From assembly GCA_965224735.1 (NCBI GenBank), contig OZ245059.1:1-64000 (forward strand): 64,000 nt of DNA, read 5' to 3'. Source of the stretch: Robiginitomaculum_A sp036478535 (GTDB taxonomy: Bacteria > Pseudomonadota > Alphaproteobacteria > Caulobacterales > Maricaulaceae). The notes beneath the pieces are model-generated. The model was not told where the DNA came from, did not search any database, and saw nothing but the letters and a program-made list of their open reading frames with translations. A program made the translations under genes and the position numbers. Below are positions 18,778-27,932 of the stretch, in pieces. Position 1 is the first letter of the stretch. Every line of letters begins with the position of its first letter.

Positions 18778-19790
18778 GTCCAAAAAAGATGGATATTCAG
18801 TTTCAAAAATTTGGTGTTATTGGCGGTGGTGCTTGGGGTACGGCACTGGCGCAAACATTGGCCTGCGCTGGGCGCGACGTTACTCTATGGACATTTGAAA
18901 AGAACTGCGCAGAAGCGATAAACACCCAGCACGAAAACATCTTATATCTTCCAGGTGTTGCGCTTGATCATAACATAAAGGCTAGTTCACATTTCGCTGA
19001 TCTAGGGAATGTTGACGCCGTTCTTGCAGTCGCGCCAGCTCAGCATATGCGGGCAACCCTTAAGGCCTTCGCCCCGCACGCTAAAAAAAGCTTACCAGTA
19101 ATTTTATGCTCAAAAGGCATAGAGTTAAGTACGCAGAGCTTTATGACAGAAGTCTTGGCAGATGTGTTGCCAGGCTCAATTCCTGCCGTGCTTTCAGGGC
19201 CCAGCTTTGCCATTGATGTGGTGAAAGGCCTGCCGACGGCCGTGACGCTCGCAGTAAAGGAGAAAAAATTAGGAAAAGCGCTTGCTACGGCAATCGCATC
19301 GCCTAGCTTTCGGCCATATTTACGGGACGATTTACTCGGCGCAGAAATTGGCGGTGCAGTAAAAAATGTGTTGGCGATTGCTTGCGGCATGGTTCTTGGC
19401 AAAGGGCTTGGAAAATCTGCGCATGCATCATTGATAGCACGCGGGTTTGCCGAAATGACGCGGCTTGGCGCAGCGCTTGGCGCAAACCCTGAAACTTTGA
19501 CAGGGTTGTGCGGCCTTGGTGATTTGGTGTTAACATGTAGTTCTGAGCTGTCGCGCAATATGTCATGCGGTCTTGCGCTGGGTGAGGGGAAAAGCCTTGA
19601 CGAAATTATGGGCGGGCGCACGGCAGTGACAGAGGGCGTCGCAACCGCGCCCGTACTTTTGAAATTGGCCAAAAGAGCGGGCGTCGAAATACCCATTTGC
19701 GCAGCTGTTGCAGCTATTTTGGCAGATAAGGTTAGCGTTGATGAAGCCATAGCAGGACTTCTAAGCCGTGAGCGTAAAGTGGAAGATTAG
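18774..19790 (+). CDS. gpsA: glycerol-3-phosphate dehydrogenase [NAD(P)+]
   Basis: GpsA makes sn-glycerol-3-phosphate for phospholipids. The Rossmann motif GVIGGGAWGTALAQTLA is at the N-terminus; further motifs are LPVILCSKGIELST, VLSGPSFAIDVVKGLPTAV, the catalytic-Lys region GGAVKNVLAIACGMVLGKGL and LTGLCGLGDLVLTCSS. 338 aa, normal. It overlaps tsaD by 4 bp and is followed 8 bp later by a YciI gene, a common alphaproteobacterial gene order. Confidence 0.96.
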   Translation: MSPKKMDIQFQKFGVIGGGAWGTALAQTLACAGRDVTLWTFEKNCAEAINTQHENILYLPGVALDHNIKASSHFADLGNVDAVLAVAPAQHMRATLKAFAPHAKKSLPVILCSKGIELSTQSFMTEVLADVLPGSIPAVLSGPSFAIDVVKGLPTAVTLAVKEKKLGKALATAIASPSFRPYLRDDLLGAEIGGAVKNVLAIACGMVLGKGLGKSAHASLIARGFAEMTRLGAALGANPETLTGLCGLGDLVLTCSSELSRNMSCGLALGEGKSLDEIMGGRTAVTEGVATAPVLLKLAKRAGVEIPICAAVAAILADKVSVDEAIAGLLSRERKVED

Positions 19791-19798
19791 GGCAAAAC

Positions 19799-20098
19799 AT
19801 GAGATTTATGATTTACACTACAGATAAAGAAGGCGCGGTAGATATTCGCATAGCCTACAGGGCGGCGCATCTTGACCACCTTTCTGAGAATAAAAAAGTA
19901 AAAGTCCTGACAGCAGGGCCATGGCTTGATGATGATAATGAAACGATGAAAGGATCGCTCATAATTGTCGAAGCAAATTGCGTAAATTGTGTAACCAAAT
20001 GGATTGGCCGCGATCCGTATGTTGTTGCGGGCCTCACAGGCAGCGCAAAGATTCATCCCTTTAATTGGGCAATTGGAGCGCCTTCGTCTTTTACATAA
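19799..20098 (+). CDS. YciI-family protein
   Basis: A 99-aa alpha/beta-barrel protein of the YciI type (RAAHLDHLSENKKVKVLTAG, GPWLDDDNETMKGSLIIVEA, PFNWAIG). The His-Asp pair in RAAHLDHL corresponds to the conserved YciI active-site residues. Its biochemical role is not established for this group. It is the last gene of the tsaD-gpsA operon; the next genes usually found there (such as an EVE-domain gene) are missing and a LysR relic starts within its 3' end on the opposite strand. Confidence 0.85.
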   Translation: MRFMIYTTDKEGAVDIRIAYRAAHLDHLSENKKVKVLTAGPWLDDDNETMKGSLIIVEANCVNCVTKWIGRDPYVVAGLTGSAKIHPFNWAIGAPSSFT

Positions 20099-20490
20099 CC
20101 CATGCCATCAAATGTCATAATGATAGAATAGGGTTGCTTTTGGTAAAAAGAATGCATTGTTGCGGGGAGCCACCAATCACCAATGCCGTCCGTAGCGGTT
20201 AGAATAACGGATCCTGACAAAGAATGTTCAAGGGTTGCAGAACTGCGGGTGATGGCATCTGCTGCTGCTGCTTCCATGCGCTTGATATGGCCGAGCACCA
20301 AATAGCCAAATTTAGTCGGGGTGAGGCGACCGTCTTCTTTGGTTAGCAGTGGCGTGCTAAAATTCTGCTCAAGGGTTTTCTACGCCTGCCGACTGTTGGC
20401 TGGCTGATATTCAACCTTTGGCCCGCGCCCGTAAGGCTACCTGTCTCTGCCACAGCAAGAAAGATAGGGTAATTCGACCAGTTTTTCATA
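20053..20490 (-). pseudogene. LysR-family regulator relic (frameshift, truncated)
   Basis: From the ATG at 20490 the minus strand gives MKNWSNYPIFLAVAETGSLT and GAGQRLNISQPTVGRR, a typical LysR helix-turn-helix. The frame then slips (around 20390) and the next frame continues with FSTPLLTKEDGRLTPTKFGY, IKRMEAAAADAI and SGSVILTATDGIGDWWLP, the start of the effector domain. Reading stops after ~145 codons, so at least half of a ~300-aa regulator is missing. The 3' end overlaps the YciI gene. Confidence 0.75.
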
Positions 20491-20634
20491 CAAATATGCA
20501 TATAACAGAGCGGTTAAGAGTCAATATAATTCCTTTTTGAATATTTCTCGTGGCTTCCAGAGCACATTTATTGGTTGTAAATTATATGTTGAATAAACCT
20601 TAATAATGTGTTATAATTTAGAGGGACGAATATT

Positions 20635-23600
20635 ATGTATCTGAGGAAATCATTTTTAGCAGGGCTTGTTATAAATTCTTTCTCTGTTGCTTCGACCGCA
20701 TTTTCAGCTACACCGCCAATAATACAAATTTCAGGGCAAAGAACAACCACCTATGAAAATACTTATGAAACGATAGCACCGTCATCAACAATAACTATGG
20801 AAGATAATTCAGGGCATTCCCAGCCACGCACATGGCATTATGAGTTTGTTGGTGATTTTCAAATAGTTTCTGTGAACGGGCCAAGAGACGATGTGTTTAA
20901 TAACACCAAAGTTGAGAGATTTGATGATGGGAAGGTTGAGGTTATAACCAATCCACTTGGCCATCAAAACCGGTTTAAGTATGATAACACCCGAAATTTA
21001 ATTTCACATACAGACGCCAACGGCGTCATAGATACATTTTCATATGATGGAAAGCTTCTGGTTGCTTATACCTATGCCGCAGGTTCCGCTCTTTCAGGCA
21101 CAACAAGGTTGGCATATAACGCTGATGGCAAAATAACTCAGATTAATTTACCCCAGGATCAAGTTATTAGAGACACTCTTGATGATGAGGGGAATTACAC
21201 CGATAGAGCCTATACAATCATTGCTCAGATATTCCAAAAAACCAGCTCACAAGGTTTAAACAGGCTTTTCAAAAGGAAGGTGGGAGATGGTGGTCGAAAC
21301 TTACCGCGTGAATTAACCCCATCACACGCAGCGAGTTCTCAAGAAGTAGATAGTCAGGGAAGATTAATTAAAAGTTATGATTTTTTGGGCGGCATTACAG
21401 AATACCGCTATAATGAGTTCGGAAATTTATCAGAAATGAAGCCGGCAGGAGGGGCGGTCACACGATTTGAGTATAATGGATTTAATGAGATAGTTCGCAA
21501 AAAAAGTACCGATCGGGGTGTAACAACATTTGAGTATGACCAAGCGGGAAACAAAACCAAGGAAGTTCGTGCAGGGGGTTTCATCATAAAGAGAAAGTAT
21601 GATGCTTTAAACCGATTGACGAGAAAAGTGTTCAAGCAAAACGGAGTGGATAAAAAAGTTACCCGATATGTCTATGATAAGTGTAAAAATGGGATTGGCC
21701 GTGTTTGCAAAATTTCGGATTTCAGTGGGGTCACTAAGTTTCGTTATAATCTATTAGGGCATTATAAGGCGGTGTCTGTAAAATATGCTGGTGAGGCTAA
21801 TTTTAACACGGTCCGGTATTTTTATGGCGATGCTGGGCGTCTTGATAAGGTGCGTTATCCAACAGGGCTAATTGTTAGATACAGGTATTCAGATGCTGGA
21901 TTTGTTAAAAAAATTACGGGCAGGTACGATACTGGTGAGGATAGGCAAAGGTTTGTTATAGCCAAAAACATTGAATTTGATCCTTTGTCAGGACAATTAA
22001 CAAAATTTGTTTATGGCAACGCAATCAAGACAAGGGTTAAGCTTAATAAGGAAGCTGATATATCAAAATTGATTGTTCGTAAGGACGGGGTAGTTATGGA
22101 TAGATCAACTTACAACTATGATAAAAACGGCAATATAACCCACATTAATCGCCTTGACCCTGAACAAAGCCAAAACTTTTCTTATGATGCTCTTGGCAGA
22201 TTAGTGGGTGAACAGCGCGGTATAAACAGCCAACAATCAACGTCTGTGTCCTATAGTTATGATGCGAGGGGAAATCGTATTCGCAAAACTGATCTGAAAA
22301 AAACCAAAACCTATACTTACTCACCAAAAACAAACAGATTAACCCAAATCAACAAACAGGCTTTGCTCTATGACGCAAGGGGTAATTTGCTTGAGGACCG
22401 AGGTGGTAAGCGTGCTTTTTCATACGATGTGACGGGCCGTATGACGGGGTATTATAAGCGCGGAAAGCTAAAGGCCCGTTATAGCTATAATGCTTTGGGT
22501 CAACGCGTTTCAAAAACCATTCACCGCCCTGCAAAGAAAAATGACACCTATAAAAGTCTTCATTTTTCATACACCCCACGCGGAAAGCTTTTATCTGAAT
22601 TTGGCCAAAACAGCCGTAATGCACGAACATTTACCAGGGAATATGTCTGGCTTGGCAACAAGCCTTTAGCGCAAATTGAAAGAACCATTAATAAGAAAGG
22701 CAAAACCAAAAAAACCAACATATATTATCTGCATTCAGACCATCTCAATACCCCTCGCTCTGCTAGCAATCAAAATGGAGAAATTGTTTGGCAATGGAAT
22801 AGTGATGCTTTTGGCGTAGGAAAAGCCAACCGTGATGTCAATAATAACGGTAAGAAAGTTGCCATACGTCTACGTTTTCCTGGTCAATATTATGACGTAG
22901 AAAGCGGCCTGTCATACAATCACCACCGGGATTATGATCCAAAGATCGGCCGCTATATTCAACCTGATCCCATTGGGCTGGGCGGCGATGTAAATCCTTA
23001 TGCCTATGTGGGTAGTAACCCTTTGAGTTACAGTGACCCTAATGGACTAAAGACATGCACAGGCAGTAGAATTCAACGCTCAGACAGTTACAACTGCGGC
23101 GGTATGAGTAACGTTGAGTGTTTTGGCAATTGCAGCGGTTTTGGTGGACTAGCAAGAACAACGAGGGGTTTTTGTGACGAGGGTGGCTGTACCGTAGAGG
23201 GCACGAGAAGTACGAATACTCCTGGGCATACATATTTAACATCAAATGTCGTATGCCGCAATGCAGGCCTGGTATCCAATGCACAGCAAAAAAACCTTAT
23301 GGCATGGTTTACCGTACCAAAGTTTTTTCCTTATATTGTCGACGTGCGAACTGGCACAGCAGAGACAGAGTACTTTGTATCCCATCCTGATACTGGGGTG
23401 CCAGGGGGTTTTGTAACCTCAGAATTAACACCTGATGGACTGTCGGGCACAAATGAAACTGTTCTAGGCAAGCATATATTCCAAGGGACGGTAACCCGTA
23501 CATTGACAACAGTGAATGGGCAGCTTGTAATTGCTACATTCGGGACTGGAACATCAGATTCTGAAACGATGGATGCCTTGAACACTTGGTTAGGGCCTGG

Positions 23601-23664
23601 TATATTTAATGCATTAGACAAACACGCCGCCGACCGTCTAAGACGAACTTTTTCAGGATGTTAA
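20635..23664 (+). CDS. Sec-exported RHS/YD-repeat protein with variable C-terminal domain (candidate polymorphic toxin)
   Basis: 1009 aa, ATG at 20635 behind GAGGGAC. A signal peptide (MYLRKSFLAGLVINSFSVAS to FSA) indicates Sec export; no PAAR domain is present. Residues ~90-800 hold YD repeats (YDxxGRL/YNxxG units such as YDKNGNITHINR and YDALGRLVGEQRG), followed by the RHS core end YDPKIGRYIQPDPIGLGGDV and YVGSNPLSYSDPNGL. The last ~200 residues after PNGL are a Cys-containing domain (KTCTGS to FSGC) with no motif I recognise. In RHS proteins this position carries the toxin. The stop is 1 bp before the first small lipoprotein gene, the usual immunity position. Confidence 0.9.
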   Translation: MYLRKSFLAGLVINSFSVASTAFSATPPIIQISGQRTTTYENTYETIAPSSTITMEDNSGHSQPRTWHYEFVGDFQIVSVNGPRDDVFNNTKVERFDDGKVEVITNPLGHQNRFKYDNTRNLISHTDANGVIDTFSYDGKLLVAYTYAAGSALSGTTRLAYNADGKITQINLPQDQVIRDTLDDEGNYTDRAYTIIAQIFQKTSSQGLNRLFKRKVGDGGRNLPRELTPSHAASSQEVDSQGRLIKSYDFLGGITEYRYNEFGNLSEMKPAGGAVTRFEYNGFNEIVRKKSTDRGVTTFEYDQAGNKTKEVRAGGFIIKRKYDALNRLTRKVFKQNGVDKKVTRYVYDKCKNGIGRVCKISDFSGVTKFRYNLLGHYKAVSVKYAGEANFNTVRYFYGDAGRLDKVRYPTGLIVRYRYSDAGFVKKITGRYDTGEDRQRFVIAKNIEFDPLSGQLTKFVYGNAIKTRVKLNKEADISKLIVRKDGVVMDRSTYNYDKNGNITHINRLDPEQSQNFSYDALGRLVGEQRGINSQQSTSVSYSYDARGNRIRKTDLKKTKTYTYSPKTNRLTQINKQALLYDARGNLLEDRGGKRAFSYDVTGRMTGYYKRGKLKARYSYNALGQRVSKTIHRPAKKNDTYKSLHFSYTPRGKLLSEFGQNSRNARTFTREYVWLGNKPLAQIERTINKKGKTKKTNIYYLHSDHLNTPRSASNQNGEIVWQWNSDAFGVGKANRDVNNNGKKVAIRLRFPGQYYDVESGLSYNHHRDYDPKIGRYIQPDPIGLGGDVNPYAYVGSNPLSYSDPNGLKTCTGSRIQRSDSYNCGGMSNVECFGNCSGFGGLARTTRGFCDEGGCTVEGTRSTNTPGHTYLTSNVVCRNAGLVSNAQQKNLMAWFTVPKFFPYIVDVRTGTAETEYFVSHPDTGVPGGFVTSELTPDGLSGTNETVLGKHIFQGTVTRTLTTVNGQLVIATFGTGTSDSETMDALNTWLGPGIFNALDKHAADRLRRTFSGC

Positions 23665-23665
23665 T

Positions 23666-24142
23666 ATGATGAAAACTAAAATAATTTCTATACAGTATTT
23701 GATATTTATTTTACCTGTTATGCTTTTGGCTGGTTGTGGTTATGGCACGGCTCTTAAGTATAAACTCGAAGCGCCTGTCAACTATAGGTTAAAAATAACT
23801 GCCGATACTTCGCAACAAGCGGAACTTGATCTTAGACAGGCATTTATGCAGGAAAACTTACAACTTGTTCGATATCGCCCCTACGATGATATAGATAGAA
23901 GTTATTATATATTTCACAGCAGTAGCAATATACATGTCAAATTACTTAATAGTCGGGGCCATAAAAGTGCCATTGTTGCAATATATCCCGCCCGGCTCGC
24001 CTCTGTTTCATCCAAACTAAGAGCGCAATTGGAACAACGCGAAGAGGCACTCCTGCGTATAGAGAAACAGCTAAAACAAACCGATAGTTTCTCCAAATAT
24101 ATACCCTCAGAGTGGGAAAGGGAATACAATATTTATAAGTGA
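23666..24142 (+). CDS. small lipoprotein 1, candidate immunity protein of the RHS array
   Basis: 158 aa with lipobox LLAGC. It is the first of five homologues in the array. They share GY-x-T-A/I-L-x-Y-K near the lipid anchor, YRLKITADTxQQAE, DLRQAFxQENLQLVR, DDIDRSYxIFHSSS, YPARLASVSSKLRAQL and the C-terminal SFSKYIPSEWERE. The position 1 bp after the RHS gene, plus one copy per C-terminal cassette, suggests immunity. Lipidation would place it in the periplasm, so the toxin would be blocked there. It could alternatively be an export chaperone or accessory. Confidence 0.75.
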   Translation: MMKTKIISIQYLIFILPVMLLAGCGYGTALKYKLEAPVNYRLKITADTSQQAELDLRQAFMQENLQLVRYRPYDDIDRSYYIFHSSSNIHVKLLNSRGHKSAIVAIYPARLASVSSKLRAQLEQREEALLRIEKQLKQTDSFSKYIPSEWEREYNIYK

Positions 24143-24145
24143 AAA

Positions 24146-24224
24146 TTGGTGAGGGCCTGGCATATTTAATGCATTAGACAAACACGCCGCAGACCGTCTA
24201 AGACGAGTTTTCTCAGGATGTTAA
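24146..24224 (+). repeat. orphan 3' tip of the RHS C-terminal domain, tail 1
   Basis: Starting a few bases after the stop of lipoprotein 1, the DNA resumes with TTGGTGAGGGCCTGGCATA and encodes the last ~25 codons of the RHS C-terminal domain (FNALDKHAADRLRRVFSGC, stop at 24224), immediately before the next lipoprotein ATG. It lacks any start and is a leftover of cassette recombination. Near-identical tips occur at 27342-27420 and 27933-28011. Confidence 0.85.
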
Positions 24225-24225
24225 T

Positions 24226-24723
24226 ATGATAAAAACAATTGTCCGCCTAAAATATTTGGTCTTTATGTTACCGTTCGCGCTTATGGCTGGATGCGGTTAT
24301 GATACAGCACTTAAGTACAAAACCAAAGGATCTACCAGCTATAGGTTAAAAATAACTGCCGAGACCCCGCAACAAGCGGAACTTGATCTTAGACAGGCAT
24401 TTCTGCAGGAAAACTTACAACTTGTTCGCCATCACCTCTACAATGATATAGATAGAAGTTATGCTATCTTTCACAGCAGTAGCTATATATATGTCAAATT
24501 ACGTAATAGTGAAGGTTTTAGAAGAGCCATTGTTGCAATATATCCCGCCCGGCTCGCCTCTGTTTCATCCAAACGAAGAGCGCAATTGGAACAACGCGAA
24601 GAGGCACTTCTGCGTATAGAGAAACAGCTGAAACAAACCGATAGTTTCTCCAAATATATACCCTCAGAATGGGAAAGAGACTACATGCACACCCTCAGAA
24701 CGGGAAAGCCGCCGCTACAATAA
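24226..24723 (+). CDS. small lipoprotein 2 of the RHS array
   Basis: 165 aa, lipobox LMAGC. Close homologue of lipoproteins 1 and 5; differs in the N-terminal signal, a few central residues (RHHLYNDIDRSYAIFHSSS) and a C-terminal extension YMHTLRTGKPPLQ, shared with copy 5, that looks like a local duplication of the WERE-coding region. It directly follows an orphan 3' tip of the RHS C-terminal domain, so it travels with its cognate cassette end. Confidence 0.72.
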   Translation: MIKTIVRLKYLVFMLPFALMAGCGYDTALKYKTKGSTSYRLKITAETPQQAELDLRQAFLQENLQLVRHHLYNDIDRSYAIFHSSSYIYVKLRNSEGFRRAIVAIYPARLASVSSKRRAQLEQREEALLRIEKQLKQTDSFSKYIPSEWERDYMHTLRTGKPPLQ

Positions 24724-24743
24724 GTATAAGTGAAAATTGGTTA

Positions 24744-25989
24744 GGGCCGTATGACGGGGTATTATAAGCGCGGAAAGCTAAAGGCCCGTTATAGCTATAA
24801 TGCTTTGGGTCAACGCGTTTCAAAAACCATTCACCGCCCTGCAAAGAAAAATGACACCTATAAAAGTCTTCATTTTTCATACACCCCACGCGGAAAGCTT
24901 TTATCTGAATTTGGCCAAAACAGCCGTAATGCACGAACATTTACCAGGGAATATGTCTGGCTTGGCAACAAGCCTTTAGCGCAAATTGAAAGAACCATTA
25001 ATAAGAAAGGCAAAACCAAAAAAACCAACATATATTATCTGCATTCAGACCATCTCAATACCCCTCGCTCTGCTAGCAATCAAAATGGAGAAATTGTTTG
25101 GCAATGGAATAGTGATGCTTTTGGCGTAGGAAAAGCCAACCGTGATGTCAATAATAACGGTAAGAAAGTTGCCATACGTCTACGTTTTCCTGGTCAATAT
25201 TATGACGTAGAAAGCGGCCTGTCATACAATCACCACCGGGATTATGATCCAAAGATCGGCCGCTATATTCAACCTGATCCCATTGGGCTGGGCGGCGATG
25301 TAAATCCTTATGCCTATGTGGGTAGTAACCCTTTGAGTTACAGTGACCCTAATGGACTAAAGACATGCACAGGCAGTAGAATTCAACGCTCAGACAGTTA
25401 CAACTGCGGCGGTATGAGTAACGTTGAGTGTTTTGGCAATTGCAGCGGTTTTGGTGGACTAGCAAGAACAACGAGGGGTTTTTGTGGTGAGGGTGGCTGT
25501 ACCGTAGAGGGCACGAGACAACGTACGCCTCCTTCTGCTCCTGGACATATATATTCAACATCAAATGTCGTATGCCGCAATGCAGGCCTGGTATCCAATG
25601 CACAGCAAAAAAACCTTATGGCATGGTTTACCGTACCAAAGTTTTTTCCTTATATTGTGGACGTGCGAACTGGCACAGCTGGTGAAACAAGATATTTTGT
25701 AACGCACCCTGATACAGGCGTCCCAGGTGGTTATGTAACTTCAGAACTTTTTTCTGGCGGGCTGACAGGAAGAAATACAACTGTTGATAATTTGCATTTT
25801 TTTGCTGGCACTATCACACGTACACTGACAACAGTGAATGGGCAGCTTGTAATTTCTACGCTCGGTGTTGGAACATCAGATTTTGTGACGATAGATGCCA
25901 TAAATAGTTTATTAGGCCCAGGTGTCTTTAATGCACTAGATCGGCATGCTGCCGACCGTCTAAGAAGGGCTTTCCCCGGATGCCAATAA
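24744..25989 (+). pseudogene. RHS core plus C-terminal domain cassette 2, promoterless partial copy
   Basis: From GGGCCGTATGACGGGG at 24744 the DNA repeats the RHS gene from 22434, nearly base for base up to about 23210/25520. The C-terminal domain then diverges (RQRTPPSAPGHIYSTS, then GTAGETRYFVTHPDTGVPGG, FSGGLTGRNTTVDNLHFF) before ending LRRAFPGCQ. There is no signal peptide or plausible start, since the cassette begins mid-core. Silent RHS cassettes of this sort can replace the active gene's end by recombination through the shared core; that role here is inferred. The 1.2 kb frame is intact, so it has been conserved or recently made. Confidence 0.82.
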
Positions 25990-25997
25990 TAAATAAA

Positions 25998-26450
25998 ATG
26001 CTTGCTCTACGGAACTTTGCCTTCATGCTAACCTTTGTGTGTATTTCTGGATGCGGGTATGATGTGGTCTTACAGTACAAAGCGAAAGCATCTGTAGGGT
26101 ATAGATTGACAATCACCTCAGATACACCTCAACAGGCATCATCCTTTGTTAAACAAACATTTTTGTCGGAAGACTTGGAACCCGTCCATCATATTGAATT
26201 TGATACAGTCGAAAGGTCTTATATCTATCACAATAGTAGTATGATAATGATCACATTAAATCTCGATTTTAAAACAGCAAATATTGCAATATATCCTGCC
26301 CGGCTTAACTCTGTTTCATCCAAGCGAAGAGCACAATTGAAACAACGTGAAGAAGCAATATTACGTATAAAGCAAGTGCTGGAGAAGTCCGATAGTTTCA
26401 CCAAATATATACCCTCAGAGTGGGAAAGAGAATACAATATTTATAAGTGA
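25998..26450 (+). CDS. small lipoprotein 3 of the RHS array (divergent)
   Basis: 150 aa from 25998 (MLALRNFAFMLTFVCISGC, lipobox CISGC); an in-frame ATG at 25980 overlaps the cassette stop. It is the most divergent of the five: YKAKASVGYRLTITSDTPQQ, VKQTFLSEDLEPVHHIEFDT, YHNSSMIMITLNLDFKTANI, while the C-terminus SFTKYIPSEWERE is conserved. Its partner cassette 2 is also the most divergent C-terminal domain. That co-divergence is what a toxin-immunity pair would show. Confidence 0.75.
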   Translation: MLALRNFAFMLTFVCISGCGYDVVLQYKAKASVGYRLTITSDTPQQASSFVKQTFLSEDLEPVHHIEFDTVERSYIYHNSSMIMITLNLDFKTANIAIYPARLNSVSSKRRAQLKQREEAILRIKQVLEKSDSFTKYIPSEWEREYNIYK

Positions 26451-26460
26451 AAATTGGTTA

Positions 26461-26863
26461 GGGCCTGGTATCCAATGCACAGCAAAAAAACCTTATGGCA
26501 TGGTTTACCGTACCAAAGTTTTTTCCTTATATTGTCGACGTGCGAACTGGCAGACAAGGTTTTACAGAGTACTTTGTATCCCATCCTGATACTGGGGTGC
26601 CAGGGGGGTTTGTAACCTCAGAATTAACGCTTGATGGACTGTCGGGCATAAATAAAACTGTTCCAGGCCGGCATATATTCGCAGGGGAGGTAACCCGTAC
26701 ACTGACAACAGTGAATGGGCAGCTTGTAATTGCTACATTCGGGACTGGAACATCAGATTCTGAAACAATGGATGTCTTGAACACTTGGTTAGGGCCTGGT
26801 ATATTTAATGCATTAGACAAACACGCCGCCGACCGCCTAAAACGAGTTTTTTCAGGATGTTAA
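26461..26863 (+). pseudogene. RHS C-terminal domain cassette 3, partial
   Basis: Begins at GGCCTGGTATCCAATGCACA, matching the RHS gene from about 23266, and encodes only the last ~125 residues (MAWFTVPKFFPYIVDV to RVFSGC). It differs from cassette 1 in several places (RQGFTEYF, LTLDGLSGINKTVPGRH, FAGEVTRTLTT). The ATG at 26495 is internal to the domain, so it is probably not a real start. It ends 1 bp before lipoprotein 4. Confidence 0.8.
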
Positions 26864-26864
26864 T

Positions 26865-27338
26865 ATGATAAAAAACTATATAACTCAATCGCGGTATTGT
26901 ACCCTTATTGTGGCCTTCTTTCTGGTAGGATGCGGTTATGATACAATACTTAGGTACAAAAACGAAGTGCCTGTCAACTATAGGTTAAAAATAACTGCCG
27001 ATACCCCGCAACAAGCGGAATTTGATCTTAGGCAGGCATTTCTGCAGGAAAACTTACAACTCGTTCGCAATCACCTCTACAATGATATAGATAGAAGTTA
27101 TTCTATCTTTCACAGCAGTAGCCATATATATGTTCAATTACGTAATAGTGAAGGTTTTAGAAGGCTTCTTGTTGGGGTATATCCTGCCCGGCTCACCTCT
27201 GTTTCATCCAAACTAAGAGCGCAATTGAAACAACGCGAAGAGGCAGTCCTGCGTATAGAAGAAAAACTAAAACAAACCGATAGTTTCACCAAATATATAC
27301 CCTCAGAGTGGGAAAGAGAATACAATAAGTATAAGTGA
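26865..27338 (+). CDS. small lipoprotein 4 of the RHS array
   Basis: 157 aa, lipobox FLVGC. Same family as copies 1, 2 and 5, with its own signal peptide (MIKNYITQSRYCTLIVAFF) and differences in the centre (NHLYNDIDRSYSIFHSSS, EGFRRLLVGVYPARLTS). It follows cassette 3 by 1 bp, keeping the cassette-lipoprotein order of the array. Confidence 0.73.
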   Translation: MIKNYITQSRYCTLIVAFFLVGCGYDTILRYKNEVPVNYRLKITADTPQQAEFDLRQAFLQENLQLVRNHLYNDIDRSYSIFHSSSHIYVQLRNSEGFRRLLVGVYPARLTSVSSKLRAQLKQREEAVLRIEEKLKQTDSFTKYIPSEWEREYNKYK

Positions 27339-27341
27339 AAA

Positions 27342-27420
27342 TTGGTTAGGGCCTGGTATATTTAATGCATTAGACAAACACGCTGCTGACCGTCTAAGAC
27401 GAGTTTTCTCAGGATGTTAA
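27342..27420 (+). repeat. orphan 3' tip of the RHS C-terminal domain, tail 2
   Basis: TTGGTTAGGGCCTGGTATA at 27342 begins a fragment coding only for the last ~25 codons of the C-terminal domain, stop at 27420, 1 bp before lipoprotein 5. Nearly identical to the tip at 24146-24224. Confidence 0.85.
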
Positions 27421-27421
27421 T

Positions 27422-27919
27422 ATGATAAAAACAATTGTCCGCCTAAAATATTTGGTCTTTATTTTACCTGTTATGCTTTTGACTGGATGCGGTTATGATA
27501 CAGCACTTAAGTACAAAACCAAAGGATCTACCAGCTATAGGTTAAAAATAACTGCCGATACCCCGCAACAAGCGGAATTTGATCTTAGGCAGGCATTTCT
27601 GCAGGAAAACTTACAACTCGTTCGCCATCACCTCTACGATGATATAGATAGAAGTTATGCTATCTTTCACAGCAGTAGCTATATATATGTTCAATTACTT
27701 AATAGTGAAGGTTTTAGAAGTGCCATTGTTGCAATATACCCTGCCCGGCTCGCCTCTGTTTCATCCAAACTAAGAGCGCAATTGGAACAACGCGAAGAGG
27801 CACTCCTGCGTATAGAGAAACAGCTAAAACAAACCGATAGTTTCTCCAAATATATACCCTCAGAGTGGGAAAGAGACTACATGCACACCCTCAGAACGGG
27901 AAAGCCGCCGCTACAATAA
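27422..27919 (+). CDS. small lipoprotein 5 of the RHS array
   Basis: 165 aa, lipobox LLTGC. The body is nearly the same as lipoprotein 2, including the YMHTLRTGKPPLQ tail, but the signal peptide (FILPVMLLTGC) matches copy 1, so this copy looks like a mosaic of 1 and 2. It is followed by another orphan RHS tip. Confidence 0.73.
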   Translation: MIKTIVRLKYLVFILPVMLLTGCGYDTALKYKTKGSTSYRLKITADTPQQAEFDLRQAFLQENLQLVRHHLYDDIDRSYAIFHSSSYIYVQLLNSEGFRSAIVAIYPARLASVSSKLRAQLEQREEALLRIEKQLKQTDSFSKYIPSEWERDYMHTLRTGKPPLQ

Positions 27920-27932
27920 GTATAAGTGAAAA

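Noticed and set aside
24751..25989. RHS cassette 2 as an independently translated 412-aa protein
   Set aside because: Its first ATG lies inside the RHS core and matches an internal codon of the full-length gene; there is no ribosome site, signal peptide or promoter, so it is treated as a silent partial copy.
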